A stretch of 64,000 nt of DNA from NCBI GenBank assembly GCA_018806985.1, contig JADANN010000302.1:1248001-1312000 (forward strand), written 5' to 3'. The position numbers were made by a program, and so were the translations under genes. This DNA comes from Angiostrongylus vasorum (taxonomy: Eukaryota; Nematoda; Chromadorea; Rhabditida; Metastrongylidae). This document shows, in pieces, positions 27,101 through 42,100 of the stretch (positions within the stretch are counted from its first letter, which is position 1; every line of letters starts with the position of its first letter). The notes beneath the pieces are model-generated. The model saw nothing but the letters and a program-made list of their open reading frames with translations. It was not told the origin of the DNA and made no database searches.

Positions 27101-30100
27101 GAACGTCCAAATTAGCCTGTCAGAAAATGGCCACATTGCGAAGTGGTACCGAAAGCCAAGTAATAAAAAGTATCTTGATTCATTACCTCTCCTCTCACCC
27201 CTCTCACACGAAAAGGGCGCTTGCGAGAAACATGTTTCGAACAGCTACCAGCGTGTGCAGGAAGGAAGCAGAGAGAGGAGTCCCGGAATTTGGCACGACA
27301 AATAGCCATTTTTAGTGGCTGCGAAACTGTAGCTCGGGATAGGTATAAAGGAAACCACAGGTCCCCCCAACGATAACTCTAGCGGCAATAAGGTCCCGTT
27401 TATCCTACCCTTCATTTCAAATGAAGTAAGTGTAGCTATAAAACGCTGTTTAAGAAGGGCCGGTCTAGAGAATTCGGTAACGATAATTGAAATTCCACCG
27501 AGTAATCTGAGATGCGAATTAGTTTGTAACCGCCTATACGGCAGTCTATGTGCAACACAAAATTGTATAATTTGCCCCAATAGTAGAGATGGTGACTGCA
27601 TGAGTTCAGGTACAGTTTATCTGATCTCTTGCAAAGCGTGCTGGGACGAATACGTTGGCGAAACGGGTAGACCACTCTGCATATTGTAGCTGCTAGTGGA
27701 AAATAGGCCTTCGAGTCAGTACTCGGCACCGAATATTCACTAGCTTTTAGCAGAATGCTCGACTTCGTGAGAAGACGCCACGCGGGACTTTTCGTAGTTG
27801 TCACAGAGCAATATCTCAAACTTGGGTAATTAAACCTTTAATACACAAATACAACATTAATAACATAATAGTAACGATGGAGAACTAATGTTAGAGGATT
27901 GACGTGAGTTAAAGCTATGAGGTGCTAAGGCTAGTAGTGAAGTGAGGCTAACAACGAGATAATGGCATTCGAATATTACTATGCCATTAATAAGTAATTA
28001 AAACAATTACATTAACAGTAATAATGAACAAATACCAAGAAGTAACCGTTGGTTAGCCGTGAGCGATACCGCGTCGCGTCTATCCGCAGCCTGCGCGGCG
28101 GCTGAGGTAGACAGTATGCTGAGGCGGAGAGGGATACAGACGGGCCGTATTTCCGGCTGAGCTAAGATTTCAACATTATAGCGATGAGGTGCATTTTAGT
28201 GGATCAATGAGGACAGTAAGTGATGAGTCATCTACGGAACACAGTCAGGCCGCTGGTCGTGGATAACGCTATGTAAGCAACGTTAAGTTTGAGCATCGAT
28301 GGGTGCCACCATTGCCCTAAGAGTCAAGGGCCACTATGATAATGGCTGCAAACTGATAAGCCTATAGCGGGTTAACAGAATACACAGCATAAGTTGGCCG
28401 CTCAGCGGCCTTGTACGCATGGCGTACCGTGTGGGAGGAATGGTACATGCCACCGATGGCGTTGCAGACAGAACGCATCTTAGTATAGCCGCCGCTACTG
28501 ACAACGCACCGCAGATCAATTGATAAACAATGAACAGTGACACTAGGATGAGGATCAGGATGATGATGACGATACACTGAGCTGGTGGGAAACGTGACGT
28601 AGTGACGATGATGCGAAGTTAACGTACAATTCGCAACTGTCATTCAATAATGATATGATGAGTCCAATGTACAGTAGTGACTATGTGCAGTATGACTCAA
28701 CAACTGCGATAATCTACATCGGTGACACACGAGATCAATACGGTACAGATCTAGAAAGCCAACGAGCCCTGACAGGCGCGAACCTGGATAACACTTCACG
28801 AAGCCATTTATATGCTTCCGGAGAAGGCGGTATTTGGCACAGGTCCAGCATCATTACCGAAAACATCCGTCGGCTACCTCTCCATATCCTCTCAAAATCC
28901 TATGGTCAGCTGGCAGACGACTGCTCTCGCCAGCATCCTCATTCTCATCTTGTTATTGTGCGCACGATAACTTTTGGACAGTAATAACAAACAACAAGTT
29001 CAGATTCTAAGAATAGATTTGCATAACAATACTGTTTACAGCGATCAAAGTTCCTTAGGATGGGACCAAGATATTTACGTTCTACGACATTTGCTAGGTA
29101 ACTTGAGAAAAACGGATATGACACTTATTTCCGAAACATACAGTCATACAAAGATAGAAATAGATATAGAAGAAAAATAGAAACTATTCTGGGAATAGCT
29201 GCTATACTGCGTTCGTATAAAAGAACACCTAGTCGGCATACGTAAACCAAATACTCCACTAGGCACGCATAGGACGCAGAGACATAACGGAGAAGATTTT
29301 GAATTAGGGGGTTACGATCCTCGCGCATGAATCGAGAAATCTAGAACACAAGCGCGCAAAACTCTCAAGGCATTGTGGATTAATTCCAAGAATCCGGAAA
29401 TGAACCGCAGGGGGCGAATGCTTCATTATCACGCGTGATACTGGGCAGTACATAAGACTGTTATTCTGAAGAGATGGGCGCATTACCATTCCATGTGAAC
29501 TCTATCCTGTTGGTTTCCACGTCTCAGCGTGTTATTTTCGGTGGAAGACTCATAGAAAGCGGTGAATGTGCAAAGAAGCTACCCTGTATTAAGTGTGATT
29601 GAAATTTTGGTTTAGCAATTTCTCTGTTTGGTTATGGAAGTGTTTGGGCGAATAGATTGCTGTCAACATGACCTTTGCAGGCTCTGAGGAAGGCGAAATC
29701 CCCTGAAACGTTAGCTTGAACGTAAATAAAGAAATAAAATAACACTTCGTGTTTGCTAAACAGAAATATATAGAATTGTGATCACATAGTTTATCATCTG
29801 TGAATCTATTAATCCTTCAGTGAATCGAATGGAAAGCCCTAACGTCTGGCTTTCTCTCTGCTGTACGCTAAGCAGATTTCTTACTTCACTTTATCATGTG
29901 AAGAATGTCGTACACTTTTCGTAGAAAGTCCGCTGTTATTAAAACAGTAACTCAAACAAATGGGCACCGAGATTCGTCCTTTTTTTGCACTAGAGCCTAA
30001 TGGTTTCCAAACGCACAAAGATTCGAGCAGCATCACATTTTTTCATTGATGTTTCTGTACTGCTTATAGCTTGAACAGAGCCATGGATAGGTGGGTACGT

Positions 30101-33100
30101 TGTGGACTAGGTTTATTTTCGTCTCCGATAGATATATTTGACTTCTTGGCAGAGCCTGTTAAGAAATGAAGTCCTGCTGCTCCGCACCGAGAAAGTCTGT
30201 CCGGCTACAATGAAGAAGTAAGCCATTGCGTAGTATATATGCACGACGTAAATATTACCACTAAACGTTAGTTTATTTCAGTCTTTGGAAAACACAACTT
30301 TAAATCCATTCTCTGTCATAGTTTGAGTCATGTTTTAGGGAGAGTATCACTTAAATACTTATACTTGGGTGGTCAGTGTTCACTAGTAGCACGGGCCCGA
30401 GCACATTTTCCACTCGTTTCTTTCGCGCGCCATAGTAATCCACGGTAGCGATCTGCTTCGAACATGGTTACGTCGCGAAGCCTATTCTCTGGTCCTAAAA
30501 TCTCCATCTGCGAATGCGGATAGTTGGGCTTAGCCGTGAGCACGTCTGCAAATCCTATGGTTGGTAGTCGCAGTGGATAGTTGCTTTCTTTTGGAATCTA
30601 CCACACTGTTCTTTTTGCCCGTGATTTGCTCTTGTTATGTGACCGGAACTTTTCTGCTTTGCTACCGATTATGATTATGTATTCCCCTCGATCTCAAAAA
30701 ATGTGATAGGTTCTGAGGATCTGGGCTTCGCATTCAAGCTATATGCTGTGTGTGCTGGCATTTTCTCAGAAAGCGTCGTTAGAGCGTTTTTTGGATAGTG
30801 TGCCGTATTTTACGTTAAGTGGTTAAAATATCATGGTTCCATCATCTAATTGGTGCATGTCAGTCTTCCTGGTTTTGTCATAGGGTGATTATATGGAATT
30901 TGATGCGACCAGAGGCCTCATAAAATTTGTAGGCCGAGCAGACTGTTCTGCTGTTATGGTGCACAGTAAGAAGCGCTTTCCACGGCATGTCGTACGTGTG
31001 CTCATTTTGTTCGTTTCCAATAATGCCCTGCGTGACTCCAGATTTGATTTCCGCTTACTGCTAGTTTCACCGACCGACATTGGCAGATGAAAGTGTTAAT
31101 GTGCCAGTGAGCCATTTGTGCTTTCCTAGAGTCCCGAGGTCCGCCTAGCTTTTCTCAAATTATCACTAGAGACGGTCGCGGACCGTTGTGGATCAGAGTG
31201 AAATTTGTCACGTTGCGACTGAACTCCTCTGCATGGGAGACCTTGCGCGGAAGCTAAATCTTTTGCTGTACATCGCAATTCGACAGTCTGGAACATTGCC
31301 CAGCCACGACGAGACTTTAAACCATTTGGAGGCTTATCAGTTTTACCCGAAATTTTCTTTCTGGGGTAGTTGAGTTCAAGATATAGTATACCTCAAACTA
31401 TGTAACGCTTGAAACATGAAGAGCTTCGAAAATTTCAAAGTATTAACGACATCGAGTGGTATAGAGTAAAAAGACGGCTAGTGATATAACTACAATTTCC
31501 AACCTTCACTAGAAAGTTTGTTACACCCCTTTGAACAAGGATCTCACTGAAGAGCTGTTTAACAAGTCATGTGATTTCCATTGTAAATCCATGGGGGGCG
31601 ATTTCATTTTCCTTGATTTCGATGTGCTTCCTTCTGTCCAGTTTAGTTCATCATCTTTCTTTACTACGTTATTTCTCACAAAACGTGTTTCTTCAGATGG
31701 CAAATATCTGTCGAACCGAATGATTGGTCATCTGTGGAAGCAGCTGATGAGCTAAATGATGTCGTACAATCCTCCTTGCCGCTCACCGTAATGAACAACT
31801 ATTTCTCTATTGGAGCGGATGCCCATGTTGCGCTACAGTTTCACCACAGTCGAAGTACGTCTTTTTAACTCTCACTATTTTTTACTATGTAGAATTTTAT
31901 TCTTCCTATTACTGCCGTTGTTAATGACACCATTATTGTATTATAGGTATAACTAAGATAACTATAGGGATGCTGAGATATGAGTAAAATCTGTAACCCC
32001 AGATAGGTTGCCAATCCACTGTTACTCTTAAAGGAAACTCACATGCTATTTACCACGCCAACCTTTAGGCAAACATAAAGCAAGGACCTCGACTGGGGTG
32101 GTAGATAGCACATGTGGCGCATGGAAAGGCAATTGCGGGCTCGAGAACCAGTTGAGCCCCGAAGTTTTGCTCACATGTCAGCATCCCTATGGTTGTATTT
32201 CACATTATGCCGTGCCATGAAAAAAAAATAAGCAGAAAATAAATGTTGAAACGTTGACGTAGTTATGTCAAACTGTCTGCCACAATCTCTCACGGTAAGG
32301 TATTATTCTAAATACAACCACAATAATGCTGAGGTGTTTGCAAAACTCCGAACCGTGGTTGTCTGCGCGTGGGATCGAATGCGCTATTGCCCTTTCCAGG
32401 GGGCAAACGCGTTCACCACCACACCATGCGGGTCCTTCGTTTAGCCTTTCTCTCAACTAGTTTTCTGTCATCTCAGCATTACTCTGGATGTATTCCACAT
32501 GAAGAAGTGAGTCACCCTCCACTGAAAAATTGTAGTAGGCAGTAAGTAAATAGTTAACATCGTGATTTTGACTGCATCCTCACCTTAACTGGGTTCAATG
32601 CCGATTTGTGCTCCCCGAATCAATCGCGTTGATAGCACTGGTAGATAGAAAACTAGCTGAAAGAAATGCGATACATAGGACCATTGTGTTGGTGAACACG
32701 CTCCCCCCGGAATGGGTAATAGTGTGTTCCATCCCCACCGCAGACACATCCCAGCACCATTATGATTGTACTTAACACAACTTATTTATCACTATCAGCG
32801 CCATTATTATTATTGTTTTTGTTCTTTATTATTGTTGTTTTCATCTTGTGATCATAAGCACTATTTATTTATGCGATCTTATAAACTGATCTTGTTTGGC
32901 AAATGCGAGGTTGGTATAGGTTCGTCTTCATCGTTATCGTTGTCGTTGTTGTTGTTGTTGCTGTTGTTCTTGTTGGTCCATGGCTTGACGTTTCGGCGAT
33001 TTCGCCTTCCTCAGAGCCGTAATGTTCAATGTAAATTACACCTGGTAACAAATAGAACTAGTGTAGAGGGGGGCGGATACCACAGTTAGTGGCTGTGACG

Positions 33101-36100
33101 TCCGTCATCACGAGCGTGGTGCTAGTTCCATTCCCCTTCAGGCCAACCTAGCCTCTTATCCCTCCGTGGTCGGGAAATTTGTACCGTACTTTTTTGGGAA
33201 AAAAAATCACTCTCTGTAATCCAGTTGGGAACACTCCAGCCCGGCTATCTCAGGGACTCCAAGGAGAATTGCTTGAGCAGCATTCTATAACGGCTAGTTA
33301 GCGGCGGTTACTAGCGGTTCGGTTTGTGTAGAATATTAGCCACGCGGGTCTTTTAGCTGATGTGTTGATCTACCAGCCTCAAACTTGGGTGATTAAACCT
33401 TTAATACACAAATATAACATTAATAACATAATAGTAACGATGGAGAAGTAATGGTAGAGGAATGACGTCAGTTAAAGCTATGAGGTGCGAAGGCTAGTAG
33501 TGAAGTGAGGCTAACAACGAGATAATGGCATTCGAATATTATTATACCATTAATAAGTAATTAACACAATTACATTAATAGTAATAATGAACAATTACCA
33601 AGAAGTAACCGTTGGTTAGCCGTGAGCGACGCCGCGTCGCGTCTATCCGCGACCAGCGCGGCGGCTGAGGGAGACAGTATGCTGGGGGCCGAGAAAGGAG
33701 ACTGTACGCTGAGACGGAGAGGGAGACAGTATGCTGAGGTGGAGAGGGTTACAGACGGGCCGTATTTTCGGCTGAGCTAAGATTTCAACATTATAACGAT
33801 GAGGTGCATTTTAGTGGATCAATGAGGACAGTAAGTGATGAGTCATCTACGGAACATAGTCAGGCGGCTGGTCGTCGATAACGCTATGTCAGCAACGTGA
33901 AGTTTGAGCATCTATGGGTGCCACCATTGCCTAAGAGTCAAGGGCCAATATGATAATGGCTGGAAACTGATAAGCCTATAGCGGCTTAACAGAATACACA
34001 GCATAAGTTGGCCGCTCAGCGGCCTTGTACGCATGGCGTACATTGCGGGAGGAATGGTACATGCCACCGATGGCGTTGCAAACATAACGCATTTGGAAAC
34101 ACCCGCCACTACTGACATTGCACCGTAAACAAAGCTAAGAAACTAGATACAATAATCTTCTGCTTACTGAAGGATGAATGTGAATGGATAAGAATGAGTG
34201 AGTATGACTGTGAATGAATTGTGGTGATTGAGGATGACAATGAATGACGTTGTGAGGGAGCGGATTATAAGCGCTACCGATCGGGTGTGAGGTGAGTGAT
34301 GGTATGTCTCCGCCGTCGAAGGCACCTGGCTTATATTGGCTGCGAGAGCCGCGTGCGTATGCAACCGCGGACAATCTGGATCGTCGATCCTGGACTGCAG
34401 TAGACTGTACCTAACTGCCTGAAACATCAACGTCATTGGCTTCGTTGTTTCGCAAGGAATTAGTAAACTGTTCCAATGTTACTCCTCCTCCTTCGGATAA
34501 GCCATCGTTGGTGTGCTACTGGAGTCAAACCTGAATCGCCACTGTGTCTGAAACATTGAACATAATAGACCGAGTAGATTATAAATAGCTACATTACGGT
34601 GTTTGATGTGCGACTGTGAGGCGGCCATATATGGACATCAAATGTTATTGTATAGAAAGATAGAGAACTTTCCCAGAGAGAAGTTCTCTATATTCTAGGA
34701 CATTCACGATGAAATGAAAATCCTCAAGCAGCAACCGAAGAGGAAACTCGTTGGATGTGAGAAGTGCTGAAATCGGCACAGTAGACACGAAGACAGACCA
34801 AATGAAATGGAATAAAAATAAAAACGAATGGACTTTTATCAATAATGACGGTATTTATTTGTACCATTATTACCGTCATTGTTCTTGGTTGTTAACGTAA
34901 GATATGCCATCACCTTTTTCCAATCCTTGCAATGTTTGTCACATGTTGATTAGGCTGTGGCATCAAAATCGTTTTAAATTGCTTCCAGTTTTATTCATGG
35001 TCGACTTATTTTCCCATTACACCATCGACCGTGCACACTTGGTTTTTTCCATGTGTCCCACTGGGATCCGTGGGCAGAATAGCCTTCAAAAATCTGAACA
35101 GTGAAAAAAGACATGGTACTGAATGCGTCATCTCATCCTCACAGGGCTTGACTGGGTACTGCCCTGAGTTCTGTGCAGAACTTTACCAATGTGGTCGAAG
35201 CAATCTTTCTATTGCAATGATTAGAGCTAAAAGAACTACATGGAATAAATAAGCAATAAGTAATAAAACGTTGCAACTTTTTTCAAACTTAAAATTTTTA
35301 GTTCCAATGCAATTCTTTTTTTTGCTAACGAAGATTTTTAAGCGAATTTTTGGTGCATTAGTTCGTTATTAAAGAGTAAGGAACGTCTTCTTAGAGTGAA
35401 ACGTCACGTCGACATCTATGTTTGCTCTTTATTATTGTCCAAATATTTAAGTGGGGCGTAGATTGTCTTGAACTGTTCGTTTTTACAAACATCCATTATT
35501 CGGCTTCAAAATGGCTTGCTGATATCCTAAATAAGTACGCTTGCAAAATTGCCGACGCATTAGTTTTCTCCGATGGTACAGATTGCCGTGAAATCCAACC
35601 ACCGAACTATGTGGACACTTTCCACTAATCTCAGATTACGTGAAGTCTTCCTGTTGAAAACACAAAACTTCTCTACTACGGTACGAATTTTTTCTGAATT
35701 CTGAATACTCAACAGTTGACCGTGAATTCTTCCCAGCAGCGCCTTAAATTTCTTTACTCCAAGCCGCAGTCCTATGTCATCGGATATTTCATACCGATCA
35801 ACTACTTGATACTTGAACTTACTTGAACGACCCGTCTCCACTAGTTGTGCGGGCCGCAGCATAATCACCACTTTTTCGGAGATTTGCTGGTCAAGCCATT
35901 GTGGTTCCCTGGAATCCCGAGGACAGCCTGGCCAAAGTCTGCCCCAGGTCGTCACCACGACAGGCAGTCGCAGCCCTTGTGGATCAGAGCGAGATTTGCC
36001 ACTATGCGACTTTGATACCAAGACGGTGGTGGATCCCGGTATTGATGTACTCTTAGCTAGGCTTCCTAATGGAAACACCGGACTCCTTCTCAGCTTGGGA

Positions 36101-39100
36101 GACCCTGCCAGGCGATGAATCCCCCCGCTGTACATCGCAGTCCGACACCCAGGAGCACATCCTAGCCACAGTGAGGCGTTAAACCGTTGGAAAGGGGATC
36201 AGATCATCGTCTGTCTTACCAACTACTATTATTGCTTTCTCGGATTGATTGATTTCGCTACAATACGAGTACTTTTTGATGCGGGAATCCGCACATATTT
36301 TTCGTGGTTTCGTAATAATTTAGTTGACCAAACATTTTTTCTGGTGAAATTCTTAACTGTAGCCAACTCTAGTCTTTTCAACTGTGGACCATCGACTCGA
36401 ATCAATGGTTCTGAGGGATAACATGTCGAAGCTTTAGCCGAATAGAAGATCTACAACAACTTCGTGTAAGCTAACAATCTAAACAAATAAATTTGCTATT
36501 TTCTTCTAAATTTTTTTCTAGAATAAGATACTAAGAACAGAGTAAACACTAATATAACAACCCTAGCTTTTTTATTCACTGCCTAGTACAACTTTTTCAC
36601 GGCAGGGTATTTTTGTGAAATACAATCACGATGATGCTGAGATATTTGCAAAACTCCCGACCGCAGATGTCTGCTGTGGAGATATGGTCTGGTGGTGAAC
36701 GCGTTAGCCTATGGATAAGGTAATAGGGTATTCGATTCCCACCGCAGATACCTGTAGTTCGGAGTTTTTGGTAATAATACAGCAACATTTGCTAATGATG
36801 AAATAAAGTTTGTTTGTAATTCTTATGTTAATGATACCTCAACTCTTCCGTTCGTTTTTCTCTCGATGTCGATCTCCATTCTTTTCATTTAGGCGCAAAT
36901 CCTCAGATGTTGAATAGCAGACTGAAGAATCGAATCGCATACGGTGGCTTGGGTACGATCGATCTATTTAAGAGAACATGGAAGGATCTCTCAGAATACA
37001 TTTATTTGGAGGTTGTTCTTTAAGAATCCCGATTGGTAATCGATTATCGATTTGCCTTCTGAGGTTGATCGTTGATCAGCTTGTTCCAAAAAAGTGAGAC
37101 TGAGATTTTGCCGATGTCTATATAAAAAATCGCAACTAAGACATAAAGCAAAGGCGTGTCGTCGATGAAGAGTGTGTGGGATATCGCACTTCTTCTTTTT
37201 TCTCATTTTAAGAAAAAATATGTGGGAAAAACTGATTCCTTTTACCACTCTCTCTTTATTTTTTCCCTGCTCAGGTCCAAGATTGTTATATGCGTCCCTA
37301 CACTTGTTTAAAACTATTCTATAAGCTTTTTGCGTTGTTTTTCATTGCTGAAGGATTTTTTTTGAAGGTAAACACAAACCATTAAGTAGAAAACAAGATG
37401 CTATCTGAACTGTTAAGCCCTTGAAGACTTTGATCTTTTCTCTGAATATCAAGTAGGAACTCTTTTCTATGAGTGGGCGAATTTTTCTCGAAGACGATAT
37501 CATGACAACGCTACAGCGATCCAAAAAAGATTGAGTGAAAGAATCATTTGATTTATCCACTAGAGAAGTCTTTCACGAAGTCGTCTTATCAGTATGTACT
37601 AACTTTAGAATCAAGTGCATAAGTGCTGTACGAGTAATACTTCTAAAGTTTGCTCAATTTTTAGCTCATTCTTTCAGTGTGATGGAGTCGATATCACTCC
37701 CCGGTTAAAGGAGTTGAAATTACACTGCATTCTTTTTCACAATATCACTTACTACGCCGGTGGTACGATACCATGGGGTAGTGAATCGACTGGCGACGGA
37801 ATGAAACCGAGCTGCTGTGACGGCAAAATCGAAGTTCTCGGATTCACCACTGCGACTCTGGTCTGTTCAGATCCACTTTTATCACCTGGTATCCATGATA
37901 ACTTATAGGTGGATGATAAAAATACCTTTGGCGTATCATTTGTGAAGTCAAGCACCGTAAAACTTTCTATTCTAACCGTTTCTACTGAGGGGGTATCCGC
38001 CGTTAAGCCACTAGGCTCTAAAGTGGCGAACTAATTATTTTCATGGCTAGCATATCCTATTCTTCAAAAGAAGGCGCTGGGCTTCCCTTGTTGGGTGAAA
38101 TTCGAAAAAATCCCTCCCAGGCTTACGGATGAGACTAATTTGCCTAAGATCATCTATATAGGGAGAATGGCCTGAATATTACTATTCAGATATGATTTCT
38201 TTCTAGAGGCTTCATTTGCTTCTATTCATCTTTTTTGCAACAACTTTTAATTGATATAATTATAATTATTGGCATAATATTATTGGCAAATAATTTGACC
38301 GATTTCATAAAAAAGTAGGTATTTGAAGGGGTAATAATACTATACTGTGTGTCTGCGGTGGGGAACGAACGCGCTATTGTCCTTTCCGAGGAGTAGCGCG
38401 TTCACCACCACACCATGCGGGTCCTTCGTTTCGCCTGTCTCTCAGCTAGTTCAAATATAGTTCTGCTTTTTTCATAATTGAAGTATCGCAAGAGTACAAA
38501 AGACGGCTCTGTCTCGCTTTCATCGATTTACAGAAGGCCTTTGACTCAACTGAGATAGAAGCAGTCATGGAAGCCCTTGATAGTCAAGGAGTCCCTACTC
38601 AGTGCATAAAGATTCTTCGTGAGCTGTACAAAGATTTCTCAACCAAGATATCACCATTCTACAAAGATATTATCATTGATGTCAAAAGAGGGGTTAGGCA
38701 AGGCGATACCATCGCGCCAAAATTATTTACGGCCACCTTCCAGAACGTCATGCGAACATTAGAATGGGGTAATATGGGAGTGAAAATCGACGGTCGGCAG
38801 TTACACCATCTTCGCTTTCATCGTCCTTATAATACCAAATATTAGCCAAGCAGAACGTATGCTTGCCGACTTTGATAAAGCCTGTGGAAAGATTGATCTT
38901 CGACTAAATCTCACAAAAACGATGTTCATCAAGAACGGATTGGTTTCGTATAACCCATTTACGCTCAACGGAACGAATATTTCCGAATGGTCCATTTATG
39001 TCTATCTACGTCGGAAAATAAATATGATGAACAAATTAGCTCCATAGCTGAGGAGAAGGAAACGAGCGGCTTGGGATGCTTTCACGAGCATCGAGGAAGT

Positions 39101-42100
39101 ACTGAGGAGAACAAAGAACACGCGACTCCGTGCCCTCCTTTTCGATTCAATGGTACTTCCTGCGTTAATGTATGCGCCAGAAACCTGGTCGCTGCGTAGA
39201 CAGGAAAAAACCACGCAGCGTTATTGAACGCGCAGTCGGGATGATGCTAGGAGTATCCTGCGTCACGGAAGTAAGGAAGTGATCCGAAGCTCCGACCTGC
39301 GTCAACGATTAAAAATGTAAGATGCCGTTCTGTAAGCTAAACAGTCGAAGATAAGGTGGACCGGAAGGAAGACCATCGATCGGATGGTCAGAGATCTGCA
39401 CGAAAAAGCCTGGAAGAAAGATAGAATGCTTAACGAGTCCTTAGAGCGAGCAGAACCCACTGGGCTATTCTTGCACGCGACAGGGGAAAAAATGGATGAT
39501 TTACTGGCGGCCGCTAGAGTCACTAGACGATCAACGGGACTACAAGTGATAGAGGTGATTAATGTTATTAACTATATAGTCTACAAGAGCGCGTGCGGCG
39601 CAGTGGTTGGAAGTGCCCTGCAACGCACACGTGGGATTGATCCCCGCTCCCATGGCCCACAAAGCCTTCCATCCATCCGGGGTAGGCAATTTGGTACCAG
39701 ACTTGTCTGGAAGGATAGCAGCACTGGCTTGATGCATCGGCAGGCCACTGCGAGTCACTGTAAAGGCCAGATATGCATTCAATCACCTCCAGTGATAATT
39801 AATGAAGTCGAATGCATGGTGCATCCTTCAGGGGATTGATTAATGCCAAGGGCTTTGAAACTTTTATATAGTCCATGACGATAATGCAAACCGAATTTAA
39901 AAAAATTCATTTGACCGCATCTACAAAACGAAAGGAAAAAAAATTTGGTGTAAGAAAAAAGTGAGAACTCCTAGCAATGACGTTTATTCTGATGAAATCA
40001 ACCAAACTTCATATGCATTGATGAAAAATCACTAATGTTGTTTTAGGCTGCATTACAAATGGGCGGTAAAGGTGAGCGATTAGCGCAATGTTCTGAAGTG
40101 AATGTTCTCACCTATAAAGCGATTCCTATGCAGGTATGATAAGGACAAGATTGTCTACGGTAGCGTTCACGTCCTGTTTCGGTGCTAAGAAATTTTATTC
40201 TGCATTTAATCAATTCTGTGATGTTCTATGATGGTCCGTGTAGCGCAATGCTCAGAGGTGCCCTTGAGTACACGGTTGGCCCCCTGCTTCGTTCTCACAT
40301 CCGAGCTCAGCAAGTCTTTCATAGCTCTAGAATCGACAAATACGTACCAGACTTGTCTTGGAGGACTGCAGGACGGACTGACTTAATACATCCGTAGGCC
40401 TGTGCAAGTCAGTTTATAGGCAAACTATGTATTCAATAACCCGTACCAATGAAATCGAATGCATGGTTCATCCATGAAGGGCTGACCAATGCCTTCCGCC
40501 TTATCTTTTATGCTTTATGACAATTAATAAAGCAGAATGAGTTGCTCTCTTCCAGGAGATTGATCGATTCCTCAGCGATTTATAAAATAAACTTTTAGAA
40601 CTTCTGAAAACTCAAAAGAAAATCGACAATATTCCTGCTGTTTCTCCAGAAAGCTTTAATACTCTATAAACTCGTTGATTTAAGTAAGTAAATACACTTT
40701 ACATACACTACATATTATGCTCGCGTTTAATAGTATTATCAAAAGAATAAGAGATAAAGTGTTCAACATTGATCAATCCTTGAGGATACACCATGCGTTC
40801 AACTTCATATGTTGCATAGAAGACATAATTGAACACTTATCCAACCTATACAATAACCTGCGGTAGCCTACCAATGTATCTTACCGAACCGAATTGGTGA
40901 CGCTATTCTCGCGGACAAAAATGTAAAAAATTGGAGTTCCAGGATGGATGGAGTGCTTGGTGAGCCATGGGTGCGGGTTCGAACCAATGAACACGTGTGT
41001 ATTGAAGGTACCTCTAACCCTTACGCCACATGTCTCTCATAGTATTATTACTACACTATTATTATGTTGCCAGTATTGTTGAAATTATGATAGTGATGCA
41101 ATAGATTATTTTCGAAGTTAAGGTTGACGGTGAACCATGTCTTCTTGCAGCGTCTCGCATCCGTCTTACTTTCCATAGCAAGGTGAAATACATTTATTTG
41201 TTCTTGTTTCAACTGAGATTTTCTTTCCATCTGGGTTTTTGCTATCATATATCATGATTCAACTTGATTACAAGGTAAAGTTGGTCTAAGAACAGATCCA
41301 AACTTATCTTATTGTGTTGCAAGTGTTCCGACTTCTCATTATTTTATATGTAAATAAAAGGAATTCTGCTGGACTACGGTTTGTAGTCTTTTTTCTTAGT
41401 CTTCGAAGTTTTTCTTTTGGAATTTAAAGCATTATTTGATCAATGTCGAAGTTAACAGAAAGTCGGTCGTAGGAATTACTACGGTTTGTGTTATCATATA
41501 GCAAATAGTTGGAAACATCAGAAAACAAACACATCATGTATTTTAATCCGGAAACTAAGCTATTCATAAGTGGAATCCATGAATTGCCAACATACCTGGT
41601 AGAACTGTGGTGGAAAGGTGGCAACTTGCTCCAATCTAAACGAAACAGCTGGCAGATACAGTGACAACGAACAGAGCAATTTTTTTACACGATTGTGGTT
41701 GGATTCCAGAGTAAAAAATTCCGTCCAGTAAGTAAAATACGAAGTAGATAAGGCTTATATTGAGTTCTCGTAGAATCGATTTATATTGTGTGCATAAAAA
41801 TTGAATTATATGAAAACGTAACTTTTTGAAAACTATAGCGATCGGCAATTACTTTCACCAACAAAGGTCCTGTATAAAGAGCGCCGCCGGATGAAGTTGC
41901 TTCATTCAAACGGTGCTCAACTGAAGGTCTACTCGATAAAACGACGGAGAAACCACATTGAGAGAGCAAACGACTGTGGACCCGAGAGTTGGGTCATCTG
42001 CTCTGAGGAAGACGACGACGTTGAGAAGTTAACCGAATAAACCTTTTTATGATTTCGTGTTAGCTCAGTAATCCAATAACGTATGATAAAAGACTTTTTC

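Noticed and set aside
35560..36135. 191-codon minus-strand open frame, the second longest in the window
   Set aside because: Half of it is SINE-F copy 4 and the rest shows no recognisable motif or splice sites.
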